From Bacteroidia bacterium (GTDB taxonomy: Bacteria > Bacteroidota > Bacteroidia > NS11-12g > UBA9320), in assembly GCA_018402155.1 (NCBI GenBank), contig JAGYJG010000001.1, positions 2,314,501-2,378,500 on the forward strand: a stretch of 64,000 bases of DNA, given 5' to 3'. The position numbers and the translations under genes were made by a program. Of this stretch, positions 29,344 to 41,430 are shown piece after piece. The notes beneath the pieces are model-generated. The model had not been told where the DNA came from. It was given only the letters and a program-made list of their open reading frames with translations, and searched no databases. The stretch's first letter is position 1; each line of letters begins with the position of its first letter.

Positions 29344-30955
29344 TGACAAAAGATCGACACTTTATATCACAAACCGAAAGCACTGATAGACGACCTCAGA
29401 AGCGTATGTGCAGCCTACGGACGCTAGGCAATGATGGCAACGAGTTTAAAATCATCACGCAGATATTCCTATACAAGTTTCTCAATGATAAGTTCGCTTA
29501 CGAAGTAAAGCTACTGGAGCCCAAATTATCCATTGATGGGGACGAAGACCCTGAAAAGGTATAGCACAGATGACTACGCTATGCTTACTATGGGTAAACA
29601 GAAGGAACAGCCACTCTAAAGCTGGCCCGAGCACTTCATAGACACCCTCTATCACCAACAAAACGAAAATGAGTTTGCCAAACTGCTGGACGATACGCTC
29701 ATAGAAATCGCTAAAAGATGAATACGGATGTATTCTCCGCAATCACAGATGAAGGTAGTAGGTTATACTCTTTGAAGGAGTGACTAAATATGTGACGAAT
29801 TAAGAAGATGCCTTTGCAAAAGCCATAATCAATAAACTGGTCAACTTAGTTTTGAGGAGACTTTTACCGAAGTACGACTTCTTTTGCGACAATATTTGAG
29901 TATCTGATGTCGGACTATAACAATGATAGCGGGGGCAAGTGCTTTGCCCGAATATACACCACACGCCGTAGCTCGCATAATGGCGGCTTGTCTTGTACCA
30001 GCGGGGCAGAAGTAGTAACGTGACGTGCTACGACCCTAGTGCAGGCTCAGGAACACTGCTCATGAGTCTAGCACATGCAATAAGAGCGAAAGTAAATGCA
30101 CTCTACAGTCAAGATATACCAGAAGAGTTCTAATTCTTCCGACTAAACCTGTTACTAAATAACCTCATTACACAGTATACCCAATATAGTACAGAACGCT
30201 ATGAGCCTATCACCGCGAGACGACGGCACGCTTACAAGTTTGACTACATCGTGAGTAATCCTCCGTTTAAACTCGTTTTAGCGACTACAGTACAGATCAG
30301 CAAGCAAAGCCAATACGGACCGTTTCTTTGCAGGCATACCAAATGTGCCGCCAAAATCTAAGGACAAAATGGCCATCTATCCGCTATTTATACAGCATCA
30401 TGCATACGCATAGCAAACGAGGCAAAGCGGCCGTGGTAGTGCCTACAGGGTTCATCACAGCACAGAGCGGTATAGAAAAACGCATACACGTCAAAAGATG
30501 GTAGAAGATAAAATGCTAGCAGGTGTAGTCAGTATGCCGAGTAATATCTTTTTGCTACTACGGGTACAAACGTATCCTTTGTTTTTGGATAAAGCCAATA
30601 CCAAAGGCGACATTGTACTAATGGATGCCTCTAAATTAGAGTACAACCGTTAAGGAAGGTAAAAATCAAAAAACATTACTTTCTCTGAAGAACAGCATCA
30701 TCAACACCTTTAACAATCACAGGCTGTTGAAGATTTTACGGTAGTAGTTAGCTACGAGCAAATAAAAGATAAAAATTACAGCTTTAGTGCAGGGCAATAT
30801 TTTGAGGTAAAGATAGAATATACCGACATAACAGCAGCTGAATTTGATGCTAAAATGAAAGCCTTTCAATCAATTTAGACAGTCTTTTTGCCGAATCGAA
30901 AATCTTAGAAAATGAAATTCAGAAACAATTAAATGGATTGAAGTATGGAAACTAA
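29343..30955 (+). pseudogene. hsdM: Type I DNA methyltransferase subunit HsdM, many frameshifts
   Basis: ATG overlaps the hsdR stop (TAATG). Across frames the text gives KPKALIDDLRSVCAAYG, GNDGNEFKIITQIFLYKFL, ENEFAKLLDDTLIEIAK, then the methyltransferase core: YDPSAGSGTLLMSLAHAI (motif I, about 30029-30085) and IVSNPPFK (motif IV NPPF, about 30249-30273), KMAIYPLF, GKAAVVVPTGFITAQSGIEKR, and the end EIQKQLNGLKYGN at TAA 30955. N6-adenine methylation is implied by NPPF. About 535 residues restored. At least ten frame changes. Confidence 0.85.
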
Positions 30956-32191
30956 ATTACTTGGAAGTTTTAAATGTCTATATTAATGACGGAAATTATG
31001 GTGAAATTTATCCAGATAAGGAACTTTTCTTGGATTCTGGAATACCATTTATTTCAGCTACAGACTTCAGAGGTAGAATTTTCAATTATGAAGGGATAAA
31101 ATTTGTAAGTGAAGATTTACATTTAAAATTCTTAAAAAAGGTCAATTAAAATTAAATGATATTCTCATAGTTGTTCAGGAGCCCAACGGAATTGGCAAAG
31201 TTGGCTTCTTCAAAGACACAACATTGGTGAATGTAACATAAATGCACAACTTGCTTTTATAAGGTGTAATCCTGAAGAGTTAAATCCCTTTATCTATATT
31301 ATTTACTCTCAAGTAGAGGTATCTCAGTATAATAAAAGGTTTGGGGTGGTTCAGCCCAACCACAATTACCAATAAATAGATTAAAGTTAGTTCAATAAAC
31401 TATCCAAATTTACCAACCCAACAAAAAATCGCTTCCGTCCTTTCCGCCTTAGACTCCAAAATCAGACTCAACAATCGCATCAATGCCGAGTTGAAGCGAT
31501 GGCAAAGCGCTATACGATTATTGGTTTGTGCAGTTTGATTTCCCCTGATAAAAATGGCAAGCCTTACAAAACCAGTGGTGGCAAAATGGGTTGGAATGAT
31601 GAGTTAGAAGCGAGAGATTCCTGAGGGGTGGGAAGAAATTGGAACATTGTTAGATATTGCAAATTATGAAAATGGATTGCCTTGTCAGAAATTCCGACCA
31701 AATGGAGCAGGGTTTTTTGAGGGTTATTAAGATTCGAGAAATGAACGAAGGTTTTTCTTCTAACACAGAGTTAGTAAGAACTGACATTCCTGCGAAAGCA
31801 ATTATTGAAGAAAATGGAATGTTTTATTCTCTTGGTCAGCGTCTTTAGACGTAAAAATATGGACTGGTGGAAAAGGTGCATTAAATCAACATATATTTAA
31901 GGTCGCCAAATGGTATCCAAAATCTTTTACTTCTATCAATTACTAAATTATTTACAGCATTTTAAAATGATGGCTGAAAATCGTAAAACGACAATGGGAC
32001 ATATTACACAAGAGCATTTAAAGCAAAGCAGGATTGCAATACCACCAATTCAATTTACTCTTAATCTAGAAAATATAATAGCACCACTATTTTCGAAGAA
32101 AGTAATTAATGAAATCGAAAATCAAAAACTCACCAACCTGCGAGATTGGCTATTGCCAATGTTGATGAATGGGCAAGTGAAGGTTAATTAA
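30945..32191 (+). pseudogene. hsdS: Type I specificity subunit HsdS, several frameshifts
   Basis: ATG at 30945 overlaps the end of hsdM by 11 bp. Two target-recognition domains with conserved linkers are visible: the first with NVYINDGNYGEIYPDKELFLDSGIPFISATDF and ending LPTQQKIASVLSALDSKIRLNN (central coiled-coil spacer), the second from GWEEIGTLLDIANYENG to IENQKLTNLRDWLLPMLMNGQVKVN at TAA 32191. The central and C-terminal helices set the spacing between the two half-sites. The recognition sequence cannot be predicted. Breaks are fewer than in hsdR and hsdM. Confidence 0.82.
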
Positions 32192-32212
32192 AAATAAATT
32201 CATAAATAGGGA

Positions 32213-34996
32213 ATGAGTATGAAAAATTAAATGAAAAAGCGCTGGTATATGAGCTGCCACAAGATGAACTGCAAGAACGCGAAGTCATCGTTTATCCTTT
32301 ATCGAGAAATTTCCTTTAGCGCAGTTAGGTCATTTATCTATAGATCGATATGCACAAAGGTACAGATGAGAATAGTTTTTTTGTTATTGGTTGGAGTTTA
32401 AAGAAAATAGGTTTTTGGAATAGGAGGTGGCAATGCTTCTAAATTCGGCATTTACAAAACCAAAACAGATAGTGCCAGTGCTATGCCATAGGATATGGAA
32501 AAAACAAAACACTTCTTGAGCAACAAGAGGCGCAGGTGTTTTTAAAACACTTATTTCAAGGAAACATCATCGCAGCGCTCAATTATACAAAATGGTAAAT
32601 AGATAAGATTCGTGCGCTTGACATTCCTATGGCTGAATATGGTTATTCAAAAGATTTTGACGATGTATTATCCTGATAATTTTTTAACTATCGGGTCATC
32701 CGGATGTTTTACTTAAATGTGCAAATGAACTTAAATTAGAAGGTATAGAACTTACCTCAGAAAATTCATACAGGTTAATTATGCTTGTAAGAAAGCACTA
32801 GATACCTCACCAGCAATGAAAAACTGGTCTTATGAAAAAACGGGTACTTTTATTTGGGTTTTACAATGGCGAAGAACTAAAGAAATCCTTAAAAACATGA
32901 CTAAATATTGGCTCTATGCCCCTGGCGAAGATGCAACAAATGGGATGAATTTTATGCCTCCAGGGAATTATGGGCAGGTTTGGGACGCTATAGGTATTAA
33001 ATCTGCTCACAGACCGCGAGAGTATCAAAAATGAGCTAAAGTCAAAATACAATTACAAACAAAATCCATCTAATTCACTGGCTAATTTTGAATTCAGAGA
33101 TGTAATTTCTATTGGTGATATAGTTATCACTTAAAGGAAGGCAAAGAATATTTAGGCTATGGGATAGTTACGTCTGTGACTATTTTTATGGTGTGAAATC
33201 GTGATACCTATCAAAAGTGTCGTAAAGTAGATTGGAAAACAATGGCATTTAGTTGATAACGACGGTGAAATTGTTCTGAGAACTTGTTAACTGACATTAC
33301 TAAATACCCATCATACGTCACACGCCTCGTGAAACTCCTTGGTATAGAAGATAATACTATTGAAGAAAAAACCTAAAACTCCTAATGGCTGGCAAAAGTA
33401 TCCCCGCTAAATACCATACTTTACGGCCCCTAGCTGGTAAGACGTACCATTCGATTATGGTGCAGCTGAAATAATTGAAAATAGAACCATAGCATCTTCA
33501 GCGAAGCCCTTGCCATTTTTAAAGCGAATCTTCGCGACAGGATTGAGTTTATTACATTTCATCAAAACTACAGTTACAGTTTTATTCAAGGTTTAATCCC
33601 AATACTGAAAACGAGGGACAGCTTACCTTTAAGAAAATAGATGGCGTATTTAAAAGAATAGCTGATGGACTAAAGGCGATACTGATTTAATTGAAAGAAT
33701 AAGCCAAAAATGAGGAGAGCGTAGTGCCTCAATATTGTGAATATGTCAATCCTGAAATAATTTCAGATGAGCTCAAAAATCTAATATTCATTTAGGCGAG
33801 ATAGCATCTAAACTTGACAATAACTGCAAAGAAATTCTCCGGGCTCAGAAGCTTCTTGCAAGATATATAGAGCTAGAAGAATTTGAAAACGTCATACAAT
33901 GAAAAATACCTAATAAGGATTAATAAATACTAGCAGTAAAAGAGAAATTTCAACAGAATAACATCAAAATGAATTTAAGAGTGCGCTAGAAAAAAATGAA
34001 TTGAGAATTTTCAGTTGCATTAAGTCAATTCATTGATTTTTGTAAAAGGTGGTAATAAGTAGTGCAGCCATTAAATGATAAAGTATCTATAACTGGAGTA
34101 GATGCAGATGGGTTTAGATACAACGGGGATGCGTGGACTTCTAAAACATCAGATTTTACTATGAATTAGTGATTTGACAGAATTTTTGCTAGCGATGTGA
34201 AAAAGAAAGATATCAAGACTCTTGAAAATATATCAGGGTTAGCAAACAACATGCTACCTATTACTTCAGGCCTACACTCATATCCTTGACTATTTACCTG
34301 AAAAAAAATAGAATTATATTGGCAAGTGGATGAAGAATATCGGCTGAGAATTATCTGAGTTTTCTTATCCACGGGACATTTTACCAATATCTTCGAAAAA
34401 AATTAGTCAAGCGTTGAAGAGACGATAGCAAGGGTGATGTGATTAATCTGCCAAATAAGATTGACAACCAACACGATAAAAGTACGTCATAATAATAGAT
34501 GAGATAAATAGAGCTAAATATTTCGCGTGTTTTGGGAGCTTATTACCCTTATAGAGCCGGACAAAAAGGTCGTAGCCTCTATTCCATTGGAGGTAAAATT
34601 ACCTTCCGGCGATAAATTTGCGGTACCTTCAAACTTGTATATAATCCGGCACAATGAACACCGCTGACAAGTCTATTGCACTCTTGGATATAGCGCTTCG
34701 AAGACGATTTGAGTTTGAGCCCATGTATCCTAAATATAAAATAGATGGGAGAGAAATACCTAATGCTAAGGTATTAAGAGCAATTGAACACACTAAAATA
34801 ATAGAAACAAAGGTCACGATTTTCAAATCGGTCATGCTTATTTTATGGATGAAAGCACTACGCTTGAACAGCGTATGAATAAAAGGTAATACCTCTTCTT
34901 TTAAGAGTATTATATGAATGATGAGAAGGAAGTCAAATTCTGAACTATGCAGGTCTCAAAACAATAGACAACTCGTGGCCTCTTAGAATCGAATAG
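32213..34996 (+). pseudogene. mcrB: McrB-like AAA+ GTPase with N-terminal modification-reader region, many frameshifts
   Basis: Starts at or near ATG 32213 (EYEKLNEKALVYELPQDEL). An N-terminal region reads FIEKFPLAQLGHLSIDRY and ENSFCYWLEFK; a second region KYWLYAPGEDA...WDEF at about 32905-33000 resembles EVE/PUA-like modified-base readers. The motor then appears: Walker A zone GPLAGKTYHSI (about 33424-33456), FITFHQNYSYEDFIQGLIP (about 33540-33600), Walker B DEINRAKY-like text at about 34497-34520, then [31 protein letters not shown] (sensor/arginine finger, intact at 34630-34740) and the end LRIE at TAG 34996. McrB with McrC cleaves DNA carrying modified cytosine. Confidence 0.8.
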
Positions 34997-34997
34997 T

Positions 34998-36368
34998 ATG
35001 ATTAACCTATTCGAATATCAAAATAAAGTAAGTGTTGAAAGATTCTCTAGGACAATTTAGAGGTTTTCTTAGACGATATTTGGAATAGTAGAGAGAAACT
35101 CTTTTTACAGCGATACAAATGATGATAAAATTGAGTCGCAACGGTTTATTCCAGTTTTATTCATAAAAACAATGAATTAAATCAAATAAGTATGTAGGTG
35201 CTATACATTTTGAGGGTAAGAATATCAATTTACTTCCCAAAATATTTTACGATGGCGAGAGAAAGATTACTCTGGTGAAGTGGGGCAGATTCAAAATCAC
35301 ATCCTTTGGTGGATTTAAGCTATTGTAGAAAATAAAGTTCCCCAATTATCAAACCTCATTAGGGAGCAACAAAAATGATTTTTTAGGGTACTTATTTATC
35401 TTTTTGCCAAGTACACTCGGGAACTCTTAAATAACTCAATTTATCAGCAATACGAGGAGATAAATAAAGAATTGTCTTTATAAAGGACGTTTGAAATATA
35501 AACAGTATATCACTGATAATCTCAGTAAAAATTAGATGGCATATGTTAAATTGTACATATGATGCGTTTGTATTTGACAATGAGTTTAATCGCATAATAA
35601 AATATGTAACTAACTTACTTTTTTAACGTTACAGCCAGTGCTGAATCAAAAAAGAATCTAAGGGATATATTGTTTATTCTTGACGAGGTTTCGATGTTCG
35701 AGCAACTGCTGAACAATGTGCTAGAATTTCATTCAATCCGATGTTTGGCGAATTTGAAACTGTTCAGTTACTGTCACTTATTTTAAATAACAGTATCTAT
35801 TGACCACCAAAAACAACCTAAAACTCTTTGCTTTTCTATTGCCTATGGAGTATGTGTTTGAAGATTTTATATTTGGTTTTATAGATAGGGAATTAAAAGA
35901 TATTACGGCAAAATCACAACGGGCGACATTTATTTGGATGAATCAAAGGCGTTCAACCTAAAGCCGGACCTTTTTCTAACAACAGGGAACTAATCTTATA
36001 GCGGACTAAAATACAAGATTGTTTATTCGGATGAACATGACCCAAAGAAAGGCATTTCACAAAAATGACTATATCAAATGTTAGCGTATGCCGTAAGATT
36101 CAAGGTAAAGAAATTGTTCTTTTATCCCAATACCGTTACTCAATACCAACAAAAAAGTGGCCGAGCTAGTCATTAAGGACGACTTAGCCGGCGGCGAGGG
36201 CATTCATATAAAAGCGTTTCAGTTACCTATTTTAAACAGGAATTACTCACCCAGCCGCTCGATAGCACTATGCGCCTAGATAGTTTATTTGATTCCACAC
36301 GTTTGGCTCTTATATCTCAAATTAACGAGATATTAAAAATGAAATTCGGATTTCGCAAAACAGTATAA
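34998..36368 (+). pseudogene. mcrC: McrC-like nuclease subunit, many frameshifts
   Basis: ATG 34998, one base after the mcrB stop, opens MINLFEYQNKVSVE. Across frames follow KYVGAIHFEGKNINLLPKIF, TRELLNNSIYQQYEEINKEL, FVFDNEFNRIIKYVTN, KLFAFLLPMEYVFEDFIFGFI and, for the C-terminal PD-(D/E)xK nuclease, DIYLDESKAFNLKPDLFL, YKIVYSDEHDPKKGIS and LAYAVRFKVKEIVL, ending FGFRKTV at TAA 36368. This is the endonuclease partner of McrB. About 440 residues if restored. It converges on the WYL regulator 23 bp downstream. Confidence 0.8.
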
Positions 36369-36391
36369 CAGTTCCTACTCCCTAAAATCAC

Positions 36392-37285
36392 TCACGATTT
36401 CTCCTTCACCAATTGCTCCATATAGGCTATAAACTCGGGAGAACCTAATACCTCAATTTCATGCACAAAGCCCATCACAAAGCGTCCGGGTGCTTTAAAG
36501 CTTTGGTACCTGGGTTTTAAAGATATAGGTATTCGCATTGGCTTCTCCTTTATAAATAGCGTACTCATAGGGTATTCTTCTTTTAGTACCAAGTAGGCAC
36601 GCATAGACAAGCGCAGTTCTATTTGCTTTACCATGTTATCCCCCTGAAATCCAAAAACATCCGGCTTATAGAAATTCATGCAATGCTTCGTGTGCCATGG
36701 GAGTGTCCAGTACTTCCACACCAGACATTCGTTCAACAGTAAAGTACTTATTTAGCTGTGTGCTCACCTCAAATGCGCTTACCGAGTCGTAGTTATCGGT
36801 AAAGCATACGGGCTCTACTAGACGGTCAGTAATGCTCTGGCTATTGGCCGAGCTGTATCCCTTTTATCAAGAGTTGTTTTCCTTCTACAATTGCTACAGC
36901 TATTTTTTCTACGTGTTGTGCAAGGTGTGCTTTAAATACGCTTTCAGCAGCCACCTCTAGCTCACTGGACTGCCTTACCTTGTTCAATATACTTTGGGCG
37001 AGTTTGCTACTCTTGCCCGCGCTCCTAACGAGTTTATTGAGGTAATCTGCTTCTTGTGGGGTAAAGGGTATTCGGTCTACTTCATCGGCTCCGGTAATAA
37101 AAAGTTTGTTATGTGTATCTCTTTTCAACGCTAAATCCTAGGTCTTTCAACAACTCCACATAGCGATACACTGTTCTTTCTGAGGTATTCAAGTAATTTA
37201 TAATACTCTGAATAGATTTAGCGGGACGTGATTTTAGGTAATTTATAAGCTGAAAAAGTCTGTATATTCTATTTTGATTGAACAT
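36392..37285 (-). pseudogene. WYL-domain transcriptional regulator, three frames
   Basis: ATG 37285 gives an N-terminal HTH_11-type helix-turn-helix (RIYRLFQLINYLKSRP, NTSERTVYRYVELLKDLGF). A shift at about 37122 leads to THNKLFITGADEVDRIPFT and QEADYLNKLVRSAGKSSKL, then the WYL-domain text QSITDRLVEPVCFTDNYDSVSAF, TQLNKYFTVERMSGVEVLD, a shift near 36675, and the C-terminal WCX-like part NMVKQIELRLSMRAYLVLKEEYP ending MEQLVKEKS. About 297 residues. WYL regulators often control defence loci and may sense nucleic-acid ligands; here it converges with mcrC. Only two breaks. Confidence 0.8.
36702..36774 (+). repeat. 73-bp segment of the WYL gene, duplicated at 23632-23704
   Basis: Parent copy of the direct repeat; it is in frame within the WYL domain here. 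72 of 73 bases agree with the left fragment. Confidence 0.9.
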
Positions 37286-37299
37286 GTGGAAAAGAATTG

Positions 37300-37360
37300 A
37301 GACAAATAAAGTCAATACAAACAAGTTAAAAGAATCATTGACCTCACTTGGCAGAAACAT
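37300..37360 (+). repeat. About 60-bp segment upstream of the WYL gene, duplicated at 44860-44919
   Basis: GACAAATAAAGTCAATAC through GTTAAAAGAATCATTGACC to GGCAGAAACAT. The second copy differs by one substitution and two homopolymer indels. It begins 15 bp upstream of the WYL ATG (on its promoter side). Confidence 0.85.
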
Positions 37361-37554
37361 CTGGTTTCCTTCTGTGCTAGAAATGAGAAAAATCCCTAAA
37401 ATGAAAAAAAGAAAGACATTAATCATGTGCATGGTTGGCATATATGTGCCATATCTGAGTACAAACACAAACTGCAGTAAAAGAAAAGGAGCAAAGCAAC
37501 GCTGAAGCATTTTCTGCAACTTCCTGGCACGTTAATTCAAAAGAATTCATTGAG

Positions 37555-37950
37555 ATGGAACTCTTAAAAAGTCAGTTCAAGTTTTATATTTTACAGATTT
37601 AATTTCCAATGTTAAGAAGAGTGCCTTAAATTTCAACTAGATGTTGTTTCTAGTTATGCTACCGATTCCAAAGTGGCTATTCTTGATGTTGACGAAATTG
37701 AAGGACTTATGAAATCAATCAAGTTGATTCAAGAAAAAGTTTAGTCTCAGTCCCTACTAACTACCGAAGTGTATTATCGAAGTCGTGGAGGTTTTGAAGC
37801 GGGATGCTTTACCAAATAGGGTGCTTGGTCTTGCTATTTGGTAGAGAAATATGACAGCAAAGTTATGTTTGGCTTGAAACTGAAGACCTAGCCACTTTGT
37901 ATAATTTACTTGAAGTAGCAAAGCAAAAATGTGATTATGAAACAAAACAC
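37555..37950 (+). pseudogene. Small conserved hypothetical protein, several frameshifts
   Basis: ATG 37555. Across three frames: MELLKSQFKFYIL, TDLISNVKKSALNF, then DVVSSYATDSKVAILDVDE and IEGLMKSIKLIQEKV, then TEVYYRSRGGFEAGCFT, GAWSCYLVEKYDSK and VWLETEDLATLYNLLEVAKQK. About 130 residues. The SYRSRGGFEAGCF-like core is familiar from uncharacterised Bacteroidota proteins; I know no function. Confidence 0.5.
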
Positions 37951-38336
37951 CATCTTTCTTCTTGTAATCTGTTTATTTTTTGTGGTTCTCGCGGGTTTGT
38001 TCCGTAGAATCTATGCAATCTTCTTATAAATACGAAGTGAGTGGCACGGCAGGCAATTACAACATTACGTGCAGAAAGGTGCTCCCAGCAGTACTGTCCA
38101 ATATTCCAATGTGGGCAGCGGTTGGGCCCTACACCTGGAACCAAAGCAGTACTCGCTGGTTATACATGTCACCTCAAAATAACACGAATAGTGGGACAGC
38201 GACTTCAAGCTAAAATAATAAGTGACGGAAAAGTACTTGCGCAACAAACCAGCAGTGGCGCATACGTCGTGCCACTGTGAGTGGAACCCATTAAACCGAG
38301 CAGGTAAACTTCACTACACTACCTTATTTAAAATAG
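37937..38336 (+). pseudogene. Small lipoprotein, several frameshifts
   Basis: ATG 37937 gives MKQNTIFLLVICLFFVVLAG, then (after a shift) CSVESMQSSYKYEVSGTAGN, a lipobox and the start of an all-beta domain. Later frames give QYSNVGSGWALHLEPKQYSL, SDGKVLAQQTSSGAYVV and VNFTTLPYLK at TAG 38336. The YKYEVSGTA...SSGAYV pattern is shared by small uncharacterised Bacteroidota lipoproteins. About 130 residues restored. Confidence 0.5.
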
Positions 38337-38589
38337 TAGTTGTGGACCAATGAGATTAACTCCTAATGCAAAATAAAAAACCTCCACAAAGCAAAGAGAA
38401 AGGTAAAAAATGATGAGTTTTTATACTCCTGTAACCAACCGATATAGAGAGAAAGAGAGTTAAAACACTATAGACAACATTTTAAAGATAAAAGTTGCTG
38501 GTCGTGAATGTGACGAAGTCCGAGAGTTGGTAACTTCTTCATCATTACTTCTCTTTAACTTTTGAAAAATTTAGGATTCAAAGAGCACT
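38337..38589. other. Unassigned, probably decayed coding DNA
   Basis: No frame stays open for more than about 20 codons and no family is visible. It probably holds the missing N-terminal part of the following remnant. Confidence 0.3.
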
Positions 38590-38935
38590 ATAACAACTTG
38601 CTACAGGTAACAAAAGTGCCGATTTATTTAGTCAAAATGATAGTGAAAGAGCGCTTACTAAAATTGCCAATTCCCTTTAGCCGTGTACTTGCTAGGCGAT
38701 ATTAGTTTTGACGGAACTCAAATTGCCGTAAAAACAGACCGTATTATTTATTATTGGAAACGTTCCATAGGCGAATCGGTGTTACGATGCGTTACGCAAA
38801 AATCCCGCAAAATTGCCATACTGGTAGAACCATAAGGCGAAATATTTGCTTGCACTCTAGATGGTAATGGTTATTTTAACACCGCGAAAAGTCAGGAGTA
38901 GTATGGCCTAAGTTGTATTTTTATCAGCGTAAGTA
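38590..38935 (+). pseudogene. C-terminal remnant of a beta-propeller-like protein
   Basis: Across frames: NKSADLFSQNDSERALTKIA, then DISFDGTQIAVKTDRIIYYWKR, then (past a TAA where Gln is expected) GEIFACTLDGNGYFNTAKSQE. The alternation 'DIS.DG..IAVKT...I.YW' is that of bacterial WD40/PQQ-like propellers. No start or signal survives. Stops and shifts prevent translation. Confidence 0.45.
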
Positions 38936-39181
38936 ACGCAAAGCTCAATTTTGAAAAGCGATGACTCGGTATTGTAAAAGCCACAATCTATTTCTTAAAA
39001 CATGTAGTTTTCTATATAATCCGGCTCTCTGTTTATATGAAATAGCAAACATTAATATCATTAGCAAATTTAAGCCTGATACTAAGTTCATGCAAATACC
39101 AACATAATAGTAACCACAAGTTAAAACAAGATTAACATGCTTGGGTGAATATTGTTTCAAACAAAATTGAAAGAATAAAAA

Positions 39182-41367
39182 ATGAAAAAATTTACAGGTA
39201 TTTTAACCCTGGTTATGGGTTCTGTTGCACATTCGCAACAATTGGTGCATTATTGGGATTTTAATGATAATGCCACCATTCAAGAAATGTTAACGCCGAG
39301 TTTTCGGAGATAACAGGTGCAGAAATCATACACAATCAGGGTGGTATGATGTGATGGTTGTGGGTACAGGGCAAGGTTCTTGATTTGGAGAACCTTAACA
39401 GCAAAAATGGAGCAATTGCAGGTTCGCATCTAAGGTTAAACGACCCAATTGGCGCGAGTTTAGTTTTTAAAATGCCAACCACTAATTATACCAATATAGT
39501 GGTAAGTTTTGCAACAAGACGTTCTGGTTCTGGTGCGGGAACACAATATTGGTCTTATACTACAGATAGCATTAATTTTATGTTGTTTGATTCAATTTTC
39601 CCAAGTGATGCTGGTCCTGCACTTAAAATATTGAATTTTACTGGATTGGCAGATGTGGCAGACAATGAAAATTTTGCACTGAGCGTTGGGTTTTGAGCAA
39701 GGACAAGGTGGATTGGTAGGCAATAATAGGTTTGATAATTTTGCGCTGAAGGCGATGAATTGGTTTCGTTGTTGCATTACTGGAATTTTAACGATATTTC
39801 TTCTTATGCAAGCCTTGTAGCCCCTAGTTTTACAAGGTTTGTGGAGCGCAACTTGATACCCTTCAATTTGAAGGAGGAAATGCTGAAATAATATTTGATG
39901 GCGGTACAAACGCTGATTTAGCTCAAATTTAAACGCAAGATTAGGCGCAGATGCAGGAACTCATTTGAGATTTAATAATCCTGTTTTTGGTGCCCTTGTT
40001 TTGAGTGTTCCTTCGGTAAACAAAGAAAATATAGTGGTTCAATATGCAACTGTGCGCTCGGGTTCTGGTGCGTATTTGCAATTTGTTGAATATAGCACAG
40101 ATGGGATAAATTATGTGGCTTATGATACCTTTGAAATTAATACAAGAACCGGACAACAAGTTGTGATGATTGATTTAAGAGCAGTACAAGCCGCTAATAA
40201 CAACCCGGATTTAAAGATTAAAATTAGGTTTGGTCAAGTGGTGGCGGTTTGGCTGAAACAACCGTATAGACAATTTTACTCAGGAAGCAATAGCCCCAGA
40301 TTTGTCTGGCAAAGTGACTTCGGATTACTGTCGATCCCAAACTAAGTATCTTGTTCATTCAAGAAACAACGCAATTAGTAGCAACAATTAGCCCTGCATG
40401 CGGTAAATAAGGATGTTGTTTGGTCAAGTTCTGACGTAGCAATTGCATCTGTAAGCATAGGGGGCTTGTAACTGCTGTTTCAGAAGGTACTTGTAGTAAT
40501 ATGCAGTTTCTGTAGATGGTGGATACACAGATTCTTGTGTGGTAACTGTTTTGCCCGCCCCAACTGCTGATTTATTATACTACTGGCATTTTAATGATTT
40601 TGATCCTCCTGCCGATGTTACACAAATTGATGCTGATTTTAATATTTTACAAAATGTAAAGGCTAAATTAACCTATACAGAGCCCGCAAGCAGAAAGGAA
40701 GGACAACGTGATATTGACCGTTTTAGCTCTGGAACAGTACTCATATCCAGCCAGCAACAATTGCAGGTGGGTCTGCAAGGTGCGTAACCCTGCTATCGGA
40801 AGGTCGCTGGTTTTTGATATGCCTACGAATGGGCTAAGCGGACATCGTGTTTGCTTACGCAGTTCAACGCTCTGGAAGCGTGGTATGCAGCTGAATGGCT
40901 TTATTGAATATAGCATTGATGGCACTACCTTTATTGCCACAAGCTTGGCCGATAATTCACAAGAAGTGATTGGCGCAGAAGAATGGCAAGTGTTTAGCTT
41001 CGACTTTTCTAATATACCTGCGGTGAATGACAATGGAAACTTTAAAATTAGAATAACTTGGGACGGAAATAATGATACGGATAATGGAAATAATAGATAC
41101 GATAACATAACCCTAATGGGTAATGGAAGTAATGCCACTGTTACTGCGGTATTGCCAGAGACTATCAAATTATATCCAAATCCTGCCAATGGTTTTTAAA
41201 CGTTTCTAGCAAGACCATGTGCAGTCTATGGTTTTAATTGACATGCAAGGCCGTGTTGGCAGAAGGTAGCGGCAGCAAACTAGATGTTAATCATTGCAAG
41301 CCAGGTGTTTACGTTTTGCTTTAACTACAATGGTACTAACTACACCCAGCGTGTAGTTCTTCATTAA
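39182..41367 (+). pseudogene. Secreted multi-domain protein with Big2 domain and T9SS C-terminal signal, many frameshifts
   Basis: Signal peptide MKKFTGILTLVMGSVAHSQQ, then three homologous lectin-like beta-sandwich units each opening with a 'LLHYWNFND' segment (near 39245, 39765, 40575) and containing RSGSGAG..YW or similar (39520, 40050, 40860). Between the second and third is a Big2 domain (NKDVVWSSSDVAIASVS then LVTAVSEGTCS, 40405-40500). The end reads IKLYPNPANGFLNVSSK, then LAEGSGSKLDVNHCKPGVYVL and YTQRVVLH at TAA 41367: the Por/type IX secretion sorting domain. A cell-surface or secreted protein; the ligand is unknown. A terminator follows at 41409. Confidence 0.75.
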
Positions 41368-41408
41368 GATAGTAATAGCTCTTCATATGCTACATATTTC
41401 TACTCAAT

Positions 41409-41430
41409 GCCCCGTTCAGCGGGGCTTTTT
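41409..41430 (+). terminator. Rho-independent terminator after the T9SS protein
   Basis: GCCCCG-TTCAG-CGGGGC followed by TTTTT: a 6-bp GC-only stem and T-run, 42 bp after the TAA. The stem is perfect. Confidence 0.85.
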
